From contig CM053810.1 of assembly GCA_028671895.1 (NCBI GenBank), forward strand, positions 29,801,501 through 29,865,500: a DNA stretch of 64,000 bases. Reading direction: 5' to 3'. The notes under the pieces were generated by a model that had not been told where the DNA came from, did not search any database, and saw nothing but the letters and a program-made list of their open reading frames with translations. Source of the DNA: Oenanthe sinensis (lineage: Eukaryota > Streptophyta > Magnoliopsida > Apiales > Apiaceae). Positions 37,450 to 47,678 of the stretch are shown here, in pieces (the first letter of the stretch is position 1; each line of letters begins with the position of its first letter). Both the position numbers and the translations under genes were made by a program.

Positions 37450-37611
37450 TTGAGGAGGTAACGGGAAGTTACGCTCCAAGATAAACTTGTAAGGGTTCTA
37501 CTTAGATTGTGAGGAGGTAGCGGGGAGTTACGCTCCAAGATTAGTCTAGTAGGGTTTGCTATTGTATTTTGAGGGGTTAACGGGGAGTTAAGGTCCGAGA
37601 TAAATACATAG
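37450..37611 (+). repeat. Three hairpin-bearing repeats near the end of the Sirevirus 5' LTR
   Basis: Three about 60-bp units. Hairpins at 37454-37477 and 37513-37536 pair ggag-gtaac with gttac-g-ctcc around a g-rich loop. The third (about 37573-37597) keeps the layout but pairs less well. Units end ccaagat/ccgagat. The equivalent region in the 3' LTR is at about 53652-53813. Confidence 0.75.
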
Positions 37612-37938
37612 TGGTTGTAACAGGCTTCTCCGCCGCTATAAGGAGTGAATCTTTTTATAGTGGGAAAATCTCGAGTTCAGGGAGGGACTCGGGGACTGGA
37701 CTAGGGGTGAGCGGATCCGTTAGGGGATTGCGCCATCGCAAACCAGGATAAAAATCTTGTGTGTGGTGCTCCATTTCTTTACTCTCTTTTAATTTCCGCA
37801 TTTTATTTACTAGTTGACTAGTAACATTTTTAAAAGAGAAGAGAAAATTTTAAAACGCTAAGCTCTAATTTTTAAAAGGGTATTAAGCTATTCAACCCCC
37901 CCTTCTAGCTAATACCCCATCCTTACGGACCTAACAGT

Positions 37939-37950
37939 TGGTATCAGAGC
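37939..37950 (+). promoter_or_regulatory. Primer-binding site of the Sirevirus
   Basis: TGGTATCAGAGC two bases after the LTR end, complementary to the 3' end of plant initiator tRNA-Met, the standard minus-strand primer of copia elements. Confidence 0.92.
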
Positions 37951-38016
37951 AGTGCTTTTGACTGTGTTCCGTGGCCTTTTTCAGTGCCTACGAACGCGAC
38001 AAAAAGTTGATCTTTT

Positions 38017-40089
38017 ATGGCGCATTTGAGTACCATTGGTTGTGGTGAAGGTCTCTCAAGTTCGAGACCTCCTCTATTCGACGGCACCAACTTTGCTACT
38101 TGGAAAACAAGATTTAGAATCTATGCTAAATCCCAAGGTGTCAAAGTGTGGATGGCTATCGAGGACGGTGTTGTTGTTCCGACTAAAGTAGTTGACGATA
38201 TTGTCATCGAAAAGAAAGTCAGTGAATACACCCGTGAAGAAGAAGAGTTAATGAACATAGCCGCTAAAGCGGAAATGGTCTTAACCAGTGCACTTGCAGA
38301 AAAAGAATACAAACGTGTTAATAACTGCAAGTCAGCACAAGAAATGTGGAACAAATTGGTTATTACCTACGAGGGAACAATGGATATTAAAGACTCTCGA
38401 ATGGATACTCTTATCCAAGAATACGAGAACTTTAAACTCCTCGAGGGCGAAACCATCATCGATATGGAAACGAGATTTACTCGGATTATTGATGAACTTG
38501 CACAACTCGGAAAAGCTTATTCGGTTAATGAGAAAAATCGAAGGGTGTTAAAAGCTTTACCTCCGAGTTGGAAAGTTAAAGTTACCACTATAAAAGAAAT
38601 GCATAATTTGAATGCATATACCATCGATAGTTTATTCGGCAACCTTCGTGCATACGAAGAAGACAATGCTCCGGATAAGCCTCTTCCTAAAACAGAAGAG
38701 AAGAGGAAAAGTATGGCTCTAAAAGCAATACTTATCGATGAAGATGAAAACGACGATGACTTAAACGAAGAGTTAGAGAATCTCGACGAGCAAGAAATTG
38801 CTTTACTAACGAGACAACTCCGTCGTGTTTTACAAAGCAAAGCTCAAAGATACGGGAAAGGCTTTCTTAAATCCGGTAACCAACAACGAGTTTTCAACTC
38901 TAAGGGTAGGCCGAATTATAAAAATAACTTTCCTAGCTCAAGCTATGCTAAAGGCAAAGGTGTACAACAACAAGCAAATAATGCTTATAATAACAACTCG
39001 AAATTTACAAGTAATTATACACCCAAGCCTAAAGAGGCAAATCCCGAAGAAAATGAGAATATTTGTTTTGAATGTAAACAACCAGGTCATTTTAAAAGGG
39101 AATGTCCAAATTTGTCTAAAGGACAAATCCTTGTTGCTGAAAGTGGATGGGATTTAAGCGAGGATGAGGAAACTCCGGAGAAGAATGAAGAAATGGTTAA
39201 CCTCTGCTTAATGGCAATCGGAGACGAAACTACTCCCACGAAAGCCTCCACTTCTCTACAAGAGGTAAAATCTAAATCAATTTCAATGTCGTCTCATAGT
39301 AGTAATGCTATTAACTTGTCTAAGGTTGATCATTATGATATGGATATTTCTGAGCTTAGAAATCTGGTTAAAGACTTGAAAATTGGTTATGATGAATTGA
39401 ATCGAAGCTATACCAAGACCAAATCCGAAAAAGACAAATATGAGGATTTGTGTCTCCAACTTCAAACAGAGGTCACTAGTTTGACCGACGTACATGTTAA
39501 AGACATTGAGTACGTTACTAACATTCTCTCTCTTAATGAAAGCTTGAAAATCGAGACAAACGAAAAGGATGATCAAATTCGTACTCTAGAAGTCGAAAAT
39601 ACGTCTCTGATTCGACAAGCTGAAGAGATTGAGAATGATAAGATTCATTTAGACGAATGCAATCGTGAGCTCCACGTTGAGCTTTTAAATTTGAAAATTC
39701 AAAATGAATCACTAATTCAAGAGAATTCTTCAAAATGCAATCGTATAAATGACCTCGAACAGTCTCTTACGGGAAATCGAGAGGAAGAGCTTTATGAAGC
39801 CTTAAAAGAACAAAAATTTGACTACCAACTTCAATTAATGAGTAAAAACATTGATTATGCTAAACTTAAAAGTAAGGCAGATGTTGAACTCGAAAGTCGT
39901 CAAAGACTTGTCACGGAATTAGAAACGATGAAGTTGGAAAGTCAAAGGCTTAAAGATGAAAACCAAAAGCTCTTATCTCAAGTCATGGATAAAGAGAGTT
40001 TCTTGATCAACAAGATTAATACCTTGGTCAAAGAAAAAGAAAATCTCGAAGCGACTTTGAAACAATTCACTAAGGGAGTGCCATCTTAG
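38017..40089 (+). CDS. Sirevirus Gag (ORF1), 690 aa
   Basis: Structural protein that would form the virus-like particle and bind the RNA. The N-terminal domain (about 15-230) is copia Gag of the UBN2 type, with FDGTNFATWKTRFRIY near the start and a YEGTMDIKDSRMDTL block near 120. An acidic segment (about 245-275) and a basic QN-rich linker precede a CCHC zinc knuckle, CFECKQPGHFKREC (C350, C353, H358, C363). The C-terminal 250 residues are strongly heptad-like (Leu/Lys/Glu rich), a probable long coiled coil typical of Sirevirus Gag. The ORF ends with TAG at 40087. Sequence resembling the usual Gag C-terminus continues in the -1 frame in the next ORF, so Gag may be truncated by an indel or joined by frameshifting. 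The start is the first ATG after the primer site. Confidence 0.93.
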   Translation: MAHLSTIGCGEGLSSSRPPLFDGTNFATWKTRFRIYAKSQGVKVWMAIEDGVVVPTKVVDDIVIEKKVSEYTREEEELMNIAAKAEMVLTSALAEKEYKRVNNCKSAQEMWNKLVITYEGTMDIKDSRMDTLIQEYENFKLLEGETIIDMETRFTRIIDELAQLGKAYSVNEKNRRVLKALPPSWKVKVTTIKEMHNLNAYTIDSLFGNLRAYEEDNAPDKPLPKTEEKRKSMALKAILIDEDENDDDLNEELENLDEQEIALLTRQLRRVLQSKAQRYGKGFLKSGNQQRVFNSKGRPNYKNNFPSSSYAKGKGVQQQANNAYNNNSKFTSNYTPKPKEANPEENENICFECKQPGHFKRECPNLSKGQILVAESGWDLSEDEETPEKNEEMVNLCLMAIGDETTPTKASTSLQEVKSKSISMSSHSSNAINLSKVDHYDMDISELRNLVKDLKIGYDELNRSYTKTKSEKDKYEDLCLQLQTEVTSLTDVHVKDIEYVTNILSLNESLKIETNEKDDQIRTLEVENTSLIRQAEEIENDKIHLDECNRELHVELLNLKIQNESLIQENSSKCNRINDLEQSLTGNREEELYEALKEQKFDYQLQLMSKNIDYAKLKSKADVELESRQRLVTELETMKLESQRLKDENQKLLSQVMDKESFLINKINTLVKEKENLEATLKQFTKGVPS

Positions 40090-40094
40090 AAAGA

Positions 40095-40919
40095 ATGGTA
40101 TTTGGCACCCGGGAATCAATTAATCGTGAAGGATTGGGTTATGAATGTAATGGTCCTCCTAAAAAGGAAGAACATAAACCTAGACCTTCTATTAATGCTA
40201 CACCTAAGTCACCTACACCTAAGTGTACGTATTGCAATGTAAGTGGACATACTCGTTTATATTGCAAAGCTATAGAAGGTGAACTTAAGGGGAAGTACAA
40301 ATGGGTTCCTAAAGGATCAATCTCTAAAAATAGAGATGATAAGAAATTATCACAAAAGAGGAATGATCCTAAAACGAATGTTCAAAGTCAACCAAAGTCT
40401 TGGTATCATCAAGAACCAATAATCTATAGACCAAGGAACATGAAAAATGCTTATCCTAGCTCTAGTTTAACTAGAAAGGATAATGTTCCTCAAAATAGCT
40501 CTAAGACTCAAAATCCTAACTACAATGGTCAATTTCGTAACTTAAATGCAAGTATGCCTAGGAATGCAAATTATCATGCTAGATCGAGTCATCTTGCTAA
40601 TATAAGTCATAATGTCTATCCTAGTACTTCGAATAATCATGTTAGAATTAATAATGCGAATTACAATGCCAATGCTAATTCTAGAAATTCAATTATCACC
40701 ATATTCCCACATAGTAAGACTCAGAATCATGCTACTTATAACAAATATACTCCTAGAAGAAATCCATATCATATCTCTGCTAAGAATGAAGCATCTAGAA
40801 GGTTATATGATGATGTGCAATATTATCCCATGCCTAGATTTGTTAATGCTATTTCACATATGCCTTATGATGTACTAACCCAAGGACCCTTAAGACAAAA
40901 GGGGTACCAAAAGGTTTAA
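40095..40919 (+). CDS. Sirevirus ORF2: Gag C-terminal extension with second zinc knuckle
   Basis: 274-aa frame, -1 relative to gag; pol is back in the gag frame. Starting at the ATG, a GLGYE motif at 13-17 resembles a segment that in related elements follows the Gag coiled coil. A second CCHC knuckle, CTYCNVSGHTRLYC, is at 44-57, followed by a KWVPKG block and a long Asn/Ser/Tyr-rich, low-complexity basic tail. This suggests nucleic-acid binding. The frame stays open upstream of the ATG to 40074, overlapping the end of gag. It ends with TAA at 40917, 16 bp before a TAG at 40933 that closes the pol frame. Whether it is made as a separate protein, by frameshift, or is separated by mutation is unknown. 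Confidence 0.75.
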   Translation: MVFGTRESINREGLGYECNGPPKKEEHKPRPSINATPKSPTPKCTYCNVSGHTRLYCKAIEGELKGKYKWVPKGSISKNRDDKKLSQKRNDPKTNVQSQPKSWYHQEPIIYRPRNMKNAYPSSSLTRKDNVPQNSSKTQNPNYNGQFRNLNASMPRNANYHARSSHLANISHNVYPSTSNNHVRINNANYNANANSRNSIITIFPHSKTQNHATYNKYTPRRNPYHISAKNEASRRLYDDVQYYPMPRFVNAISHMPYDVLTQGPLRQKGYQKV

Positions 40920-40935
40920 CTGATTTGTTATGTAG

Positions 40936-43900
40936 GTATGCCTTACTGCTAAGAAAGATGTGTGGTATCTTGATAGTGGTTGTTCCCGACATATGACCGG
41001 TAATAAGTCATTGTTGAACAACATTAGAAAGGTAGCCGCAGGAAGTGTAACCTTTGGAGATAGCAGTAAGGGTGACATCATTGGCATTGGGGATATTGGA
41101 AATGAACGATTCAAAATAACAAACGTACAATTAGTCACAGGACTAAAATACAATTTGTTATCCATAAGTCAACTATGTGATAATGGTTGCAAAGTCGTTT
41201 TTCGTTCATCACATTGTTCTATTTACAATGTAGACGGAAGACTGGCTCTAAATTGTCCACGTGATAAAAATGTATATACGTGTGACACTACGAAATATGA
41301 GAATGTATGTTTGGTTTCCATTAATGAGGATCCATGGTTATGGCATCGTAGGTTGGGCCATGTTAACATGAAACTCATTAAAACTATATGTTCGAAAGAA
41401 CATGTACGTGGATTACCGAAACTCAATTTCGTTAAAGATCATATATGTGAAGCTTGTGAAATTGGCAAACAAATTCGAGCATCTCACAAAGCCAAATTCA
41501 TGGTGTCTACTTTTAGACCACTTGAGCTATTACATATGGATCTTATCGGACCGGTCCCAGTACAAAGTCTTGGAGGAAGTCAATACACCCTCGTGGTAGT
41601 TGATGACTACTCTCGATTTACATGGACTGAGTTTTTAAAATCAAAGAGTGATGCATTTGAATCATTTGTCGCTCTTTGCAAACGCATACAAAATCAACAA
41701 AGTGAATCGATCATCTATATAAGGACTGATCATGGGAAGGAATTCGAGAATTCAAAATTTGTTGAGTTTTGTGAAGCGTATGGTATTACTCACAACTTTT
41801 CTGCACCTTATACACCTCAATCAAATGGGGTAGTTGAAAGGAAAAACAGAACGTTGCAAGAAATGGCAAACACTATGCTTAATGAATATCGTCGACCAAA
41901 ATATTTTTGGGCCGAAGCTATGTCTACTGCTTGCCATGTTCTTAATAGAGTATTATTACGACCTATCAAAATGAAAACTCCTTATGAGCTCTATTTTGGT
42001 AAAACTCCTAAGCTTAATTACTTCAAAGTTTTTGGAAGTCAATGCTATATCATGAATACCAAAGATTATTTAACGAAATTTGACCCAAAATCTGGAGAGG
42101 GCATTTTTCTAGGATATTCTGTGAATAGCAAAGCTTATCGAGTATTTAATCTTAGTACTTTAGTTGTGGAAGAATCAATGAATGTTGCATTCGATGAATC
42201 TAAACCAAACTCAAAGTTTAAAGATTTGATAGAAGAGGAACCAGATTCAAATGGTCATATTCCAAGTGATGTTGAAAATGTTATTCGACAAATTGGAAAT
42301 ATGAATCTTGAACCTACAATCTCAAAGAATCCTCTGGAAAAAGATGAGAACGAACTTGAATTGCCTATGGAAATACCATTGCTTAAAAATCATCCGATAG
42401 ACTATGTCTTAGGGGATTTAACTAAAGGTGTTCAAACTCGTGCTCAAGTTCAAAACATTGTGAGTCATATGGCCTTTCTATCACAAATAGAACCCAAAAC
42501 CGCAAAGGAAGCGTTATTGGATGAGGATTGGATTTTTGCCATGCAAGAAGAATTAAACCAATTCTCTCATAATAAAGTTTGGGAACTAGTTCCACAACCC
42601 CCTGATACTTCCATTATTGGAACAAAGTGGGTCTTTCGTAACAAGTTAGACGAAAGTGGAATAGTGGTAAGAAATAAAGCACGATTGGTTGCTCAAGGCT
42701 ATACTCAAATGGAAGGAATAGATTTTGATGAAACCTATGCTCCCGTGGCTCGAATTGAATCGATTCGAATGTTTTTAGCCTTCGCTTGTCATAGAGGTTT
42801 CAAAGTCTATCAAATGGATGTTAAATCTGCTTTCCTTAATGGTGTCTTAGAAGAGGAAGTATATGTAAGACAACCACCTGGATTTGAAGATCACTTACAT
42901 CCTGAATACGTGTACAAATTGTACAAAGCCTTATACGGGTTAAAGCAAGCTCCTAGAGCTTGGTATGAGAGGTTAAGCAAATTCCTTATTGAAAATGGTT
43001 TCAAAATAGGAGTTGTTGATACCACTCTCTTTACGAAGTATGAAAATGATGACATCTTGCTCGTTCAAATTTATGTAGATGATATCATCTTTGGGTCTAC
43101 CAAGGAATCTCTATGTAAGGAATTCTCAGATATTATGAGTAAAGAATTTGAAATGAGCATGATGGGGGAATTAAATTTCTTTTTAGGACTGCAAATTAAG
43201 CAATCCGATGAAGGCATTCATATTTCACAATCGAAATATTGCAAAGAAATGCTCAAGAAATTTGAGATGGAAAACTATAAAACCATCAGTACCCCTATGT
43301 CACCTGCTTTACAGATGACTGAAGATCCTAGTGGTATTTCTGTGGATACAAAGAAATATCGAGGAATGATTGGCAGTCTTCTTTATATTACTGCAAGTAG
43401 GCCTGACATACAGTTTAGTGTGTGTAAGTGTGCCCGCTTTCAAGTCAACCCTAAGGAATCTCATGTGTCTGCTGTAAAGCGGATATTCAGATATCTTAAA
43501 GGGACCACTGATATGGGTCTATGGTATCCAAAAGGACAACTATTTGACCTAGTGTGCTTTTCTGATTCGGATTATGCCGGACACTTGATTGATAGAAAAA
43601 GCACAAGTGGTACTTGTCAGTTTCTAGGTGGATGTCTAGTTTCTTGGTTTTCTAAGAAACAAAATTCTGTGTCTATATCCACTACAGAAGCTGAATATAT
43701 AGCAGCTGCAAAATGTTGTGCTCAAATCCTCTGGATGAAGCAAACTCTAGCTGACTATACTGTAAAATTTGATGCAGTGTCAATTCAGTGTGATAATATA
43801 AGTGCAATAAATTTAAGTAGAAATTCTGTGTTGCACTCATTATCAAAACACATAGATATCCGACATCATTTTCTAAGAGATCATGTCTCTAAAGGCAATA

Positions 43901-44019
43901 TTAAGATGGTATATATTGATACTGAACATAATATTGCGGATATCTTTACGAAACCTTTGAGCTCCGATAGATTCAATAAACTCCGTCTGGAGTTAGGAAT
44001 GCTAGTGTGCCCAAAGTAA
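40936..44019 (+). CDS. Sirevirus Pol: protease, integrase, RT, RNase H
   Basis: Uninterrupted from just after the stop at 40933 to TAA at 44017. No ATG sits at its start, so it is presumably made by readthrough, frameshift or splicing. Numbered with the GTG at 40960 as 1: aspartic protease LDSG with D5; integrase zinc-binding H129, H134, C163, C166; integrase core D194, D257, E293 with NGVVERKNRTL; RT MDVKSAFLNG (D620), LYGLKQAPRAWYERL and YVDD (D707, D708); RNase H with D869/D871, E910, D945 and D994 (NIADIFTKPL). All catalytic residues expected for copia Pol are present. The element could be autonomous if this frame is expressed. Confidence 0.95.
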   Translation, partial: VCLTAKKDVWYLDSGCSRHMTGNKSLLNNIRKVAAGSVTFGDSSKGDIIGIGDIGNERFKITNVQLVTGLKYNLLSISQLCDNGCKVVFRSSHCSIYNVDGRLALNCPRDKNVYTCDTTKYENVCLVSINEDPWLWHRRLGHVNMKLIKTICSKEHVRGLPKLNFVKDHICEACEIGKQIRASHKAKFMVSTFRPLELLHMDLIGPVPVQSLGGSQYTLVVVDDYSRFTWTEFLKSKSDAFESFVALCKRIQNQQSESIIYIRTDHGKEFENSKFVEFCEAYGITHNFSAPYTPQSNGVVERKNRTLQEMANTMLNEYRRPKYFWAEAMSTACHVLNRVLLRPIKMKTPYELYFGKTPKLNYFKVFGSQCYIMNTKDYLTKFDPKSGEGIFLGYSVNSKAYRVFNLSTLVVEESMNVAFDESKPNSKFKDLIEEEPDSNGHIPSDVENVIRQIGNMNLEPTISKNPLEKDENELELPMEIPLLKNHPIDYVLGDLTKGVQTRAQVQNIVSHMAFLSQIEPKTAKEALLDEDWIFAMQEELNQFSHNKVWELVPQPPDTSIIGTKWVFRNKLDESGIVVRNKARLVAQGYTQMEGIDFDETYAPVARIESIRMFLAFACHRGFKVYQMDVKSAFLNGVLEEEVYVRQPPGFEDHLHPEYVYKLYKALYGLKQAPRAWYERLSKFLIENGFKIGVVDTTLFTKYENDDILLVQIYVDDIIFGSTKESLCKEFSDIMSKEFEMSMMGELNFFLGLQIKQSDEGIHISQSKYCKEMLKKFEMENYKTISTPMSPALQMTEDPSGISVDTKKYRGMIGSLLYITASRPDIQFSVCKCARFQVNPKESHVSAVKRIFRYLKGTTDMGLWYPKGQLFDLVCFSDSDYAGHLIDRKSTSGTCQFLGGCLVSWFSKKQNSVSISTTEAEYIAAAKCCAQILWMKQTLADYTVKFDAVSIQCDNISAINLSRNSVLHSLSKHIDIRHHFLRDHVSKGNIKMVYIDTEHNIADIFTKPLSSDRFNKLRLELGMLVCPK

Positions 44020-47000
44020 AGACACCGAATGTCTCTAATTTTGTTGAATTAATTTTCAGTGAAATTTGCTCCGCTTGTGGTTAAGGTTATTATTTGACCG
44101 GATTTCAAGTTGAAATTCAGATTTGTCAATAATGACGTTGATTATAAGTTGTTCAAGCTTTATTGTGAAATTAAGCTCAATAAAATAATATTGGTTAACA
44201 CAGCTATGGATTGGCCTTGGAATACTTCGTATTTCAAAACTCGGGAAAATAGTGAGTGTTAATCAATATGTCCCAAGGAATATTTCTTATTTAATGGAAA
44301 TTTAAAAATAAATTTCTTTGTTTATAAAAATATCCTTCTTGGTGATTAATTATCTTATAACAATTAATTACACTTCTTGATGTAATTAAAATTATAAAAT
44401 AATTTTATATTAGACACATTATTTTATGCAAATTAATTACAATTTTTTTTGTAATTAAAAGTATAAAATTTATGTAAAATTGAAATTGTTATGATATAAT
44501 TTTTATTATATTAAATACAATTCTAATTAATCTAACTCTTGATTAATCTCAGCTGTTGGATCAATTGAAAGTTAAATCCAGGCCTTACATTTTGTTAATA
44601 CAAATAGAAAACATTTTGTTTCTTTTTAATCAATCAGCCGTACTGTTCTTCACTAAAATCAGATTTCTATGAAACCCTAATTTCCTAATCTCTAATTCAG
44701 CCTCAATGATGAATTCCTCAATGAATTCAATCATAAATTCGTGTTCTTGGTACTATCAGCTTTCGATTCATACCAGTGATGTATCCAAATCGATTCTGAG
44801 TTTACTGGGCTCTCAAACCCTAACTCGTCGATTGTCAATTCTTCAAAGTTGTAGTCTAACCTTTTATGAGCAAGAGTTCTTCGTTCTCTTGGCATTCTTG
44901 TCACACTGATTTCGTGGTTATTCATGTTCAGAATTGCGATCTAATGGAAACCCTAATTAGTTGCTGCCAAGTGATGAAGAGATTAGGTTGATTGGTGATA
45001 CCTTAAGGCTGTTGAAGGCTTTAACGACGAAGACTGTATAAAAATATCAACAGAGACCCCTTCCTTCTCTCTCTAAACTCTAGTTTATCACTGTTTTGTT
45101 AAGATTAGTGTGTATTCGAACAATCCTTGATGCATACTAATGAAATTCTAATGAGACTTGCAGGTACTCTTGCTAGAGGAAGCCAACTCGGAGAAAAATG
45201 CTTGGTTACTCAGTGAGCTATAATCGAGTCAGCAAGGTTGAGAATTGGTACATCATATTTGTGAGATCATTTGCATATTGAGTATGAATATTTTGAACTG
45301 ATTAAGTTGTGTGAATAAACTCCACAACTATGGTATGATCTTGAAACTTAATTTTTAACTCATAATGATGTGCTTAGCTGTTGTTGTGTGCAATTGATGC
45401 TTGAATGGAACTGTTTGTCCTGATTTAGTTTACAGATAAAATAGTTACAGTTCATTTGATAGATACATGATTAATTGAGAGTATTGATGATGTTAATTCT
45501 GTGTCTTGATTAGCCTATACTGTTGATCTATTAGTTGAGGTGTCTTTCTCTTGATTAGCATCTGTCAATGGTGTTATTGTGCATTCTTCTTGTCATTTTA
45601 TTAGGACACTATGAGCACATACATGCCCTGAGATCATGGACTGCCTGGAATGTCATGAGAGCATTCCTTGATCTGTTCCCAGTTTAAACGGCCACAAATA
45701 GCATCATTTGCATTTCTATTTTGTAATTGATTAATTTGCTGTAAGGTTTTAGCATGACTCTGGGAGTGGTAAAATGTAAAATGAATTGCTTAAATTGCAA
45801 AATTGATTTCCTGCATCTTGTAGAATTTCTCTGAGCTATCTGTGTAAACTAGGTAGAAATTATGATTAATTTGGGAAATCTTGTCATAATTGTGACTGTG
45901 TATTATTGCTGATATTACTTTTGATAAAGAAAATGGTCCAATTATCTGTTTTTATAGGATTTCAATGTGCACCTTTGCAATCTGCAACCTACTCTCCTTT
46001 ATGTCCTTCATTAAGATGTACTTGTGCTAGAGTTGGTGCATGCCTGCATTATTTGTGAAATTTGTTACCATTAATTAAGTGAACCTGTTTCTGTGTAGTC
46101 CATGAAGTTCATACCTATTTGAATTCATTCTGAATCTAGACTGTTAATCATTAACTGTTGTTAATCCTGATTACCATTAATTTTAGACTCATTTGTGCTC
46201 AACTGATCCCATGTTTGGCCATAAACTTCAAATGTTACAAGTTCATGAATTCTCTTGCCTATGTGTCTTGATGCTACCTGTTTACTGTCAAGTTAGTACA
46301 GTCAAATAACTTGGTTGCTTCAGTGAACTGTATGGGATATTTTTTTATTTTGGCCTGCAAAATTCTTGCTTTTTACTTAGAATTAAATAATCTGGTACAA
46401 AGATATTGCTTATCTGTCTTCTTGGTTACATGTACTTGATTATCTTACTTGCTAAATGTGAATTACTTGTCACTATTTGATGTGCACACAGGAACTTGCA
46501 TTAAATCTGATCTGTGATGAATAATGTGTAACATAAATTGATTTTGTCAAGTGAGAATTATGTACAAGGCAAAATTGAGACCTGTTGTGATGATTCCTTA
46601 CAATAGATGAAATATGCATGTTATTAAAATAAATCCATCTTGTCCATTTCTTGTACCACATGTGTATCTAGATTTCAAGTTACTAAAGGACTTGCTTAAC
46701 TGATGCCTTGGTTTGTATTGCTATAGGATAAATATATTCATGCCTCTCTTGCTATTTAAATGTTATTTCTTGAGTAATAGAGATATATATTTTTTCTTGT
46801 AACATGCTTGATTTGCAGAATCAAATGCCATCAGTTATCTTGTTTTGTTTTTTTTTTTTAACTGCAACATATTGAAAAGTATGGCACATTCTCTTAATTG
46901 CTTTGTGTTGTCTTAAGAATTATTGCTACACCCTTCTTGGTAGTTAGATAATATTTTCTTTAGACACATAATCATGAATTTTATTGATAAAATGACTTGT

Positions 47001-47678
47001 AGCATGCTTGCCATGCAGAATTAAATGTCATCTGCTACTTTAATTAGCACACTTTTATTTACAGTATAGACTTGTGAAGCATGAGATAATTGTTTATTTG
47101 CCAATACTGGCATGAGTACAATGGGGTTATAATTGGTGATAAGAAGTCCTGATTCTCATTAAATGAGCATGGTATATGAATTGCAGACTGTTGTCCTTCT
47201 TGATTTAACTGTCACTGTTTGATGTACTTTAGAGTGACTGTTTGATTGAAATCTAGTACTTTCCTGCAGATTGGATATCTTTTTATGCTTTATGTCAAAT
47301 TTCCTGGCAGGTTGATAGAGTCTATACTATATATTATACTATTTGTGCAGAACCTGTGACTCTATAACTGATACTTGCCTAGTTTAGACTGCTGCATTTT
47401 GCTGAACTATGTTCTATTTGCCACACACTTGTCTGTTCATTATTAAGCCATGCAGTCTCATTGTGTAATATCAGATATATGCAATATATGTATACATATG
47501 TGTGTCTGTGAGTACATGAATTCATTTGTATGTTTGCCTGCACCTTAACTGATTCTACATGCATATATACCCCTCATTCCTTGTTTATGTTACTGCACTC
47601 TTAAACACTTGTGTCTTCTTGCTCTTAAATACTTGTCTGCACTTATTCTTTGCCTTAAATTTCCTCTGTGTGCATTCA
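44020..47678 (+). other. Sirevirus spacer between pol and the envelope-like ORF
   Basis: About 3.66 kb without a credible gene. The first part is AT-rich. Around 44640-45070 it has gaaaccctaat and aaaccctaatt motifs and a CT-rich run (ccttctctctctaaactct), as at the 5' ends of plant nuclear genes. After acttgcag|gta near 45165 the sequence becomes T-rich and intron-like. Near-duplicates of a 50-bp block (acatgcttgatttgcagaat) occur at about 46793 and 46994. The function is unknown: long leader or intron of the downstream ORF, or captured host DNA. Confidence 0.6.

Larger units (their letters stand above)
34404..37936 (+). repeat. 5' LTR of the Sirevirus (3,533 bp)
   Basis: Begins TGTGAGATACAG and ends TTACGGACCTAACA, followed by the primer site. 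It contains a TATA box (35536-35543), three ccggcga repeats (about 35826-35860), six roughly 93-bp tandem units (36201-36760) and three hairpin-containing 60-bp units (37450-37611). Short open frames inside recur in the 3' LTR but look like chance. Confidence 0.96.

Noticed and set aside
38121..39733. Open frames antisense to Sirevirus gag and pol
   Set aside because: Overlap the well-supported gag frame on the other strand; no independent features.
44640..44950. aaaccctaa motifs as an interstitial telomere tract
   Set aside because: Isolated single motifs, not tandem TTTAGGG arrays; more like plant 5' UTR motifs.
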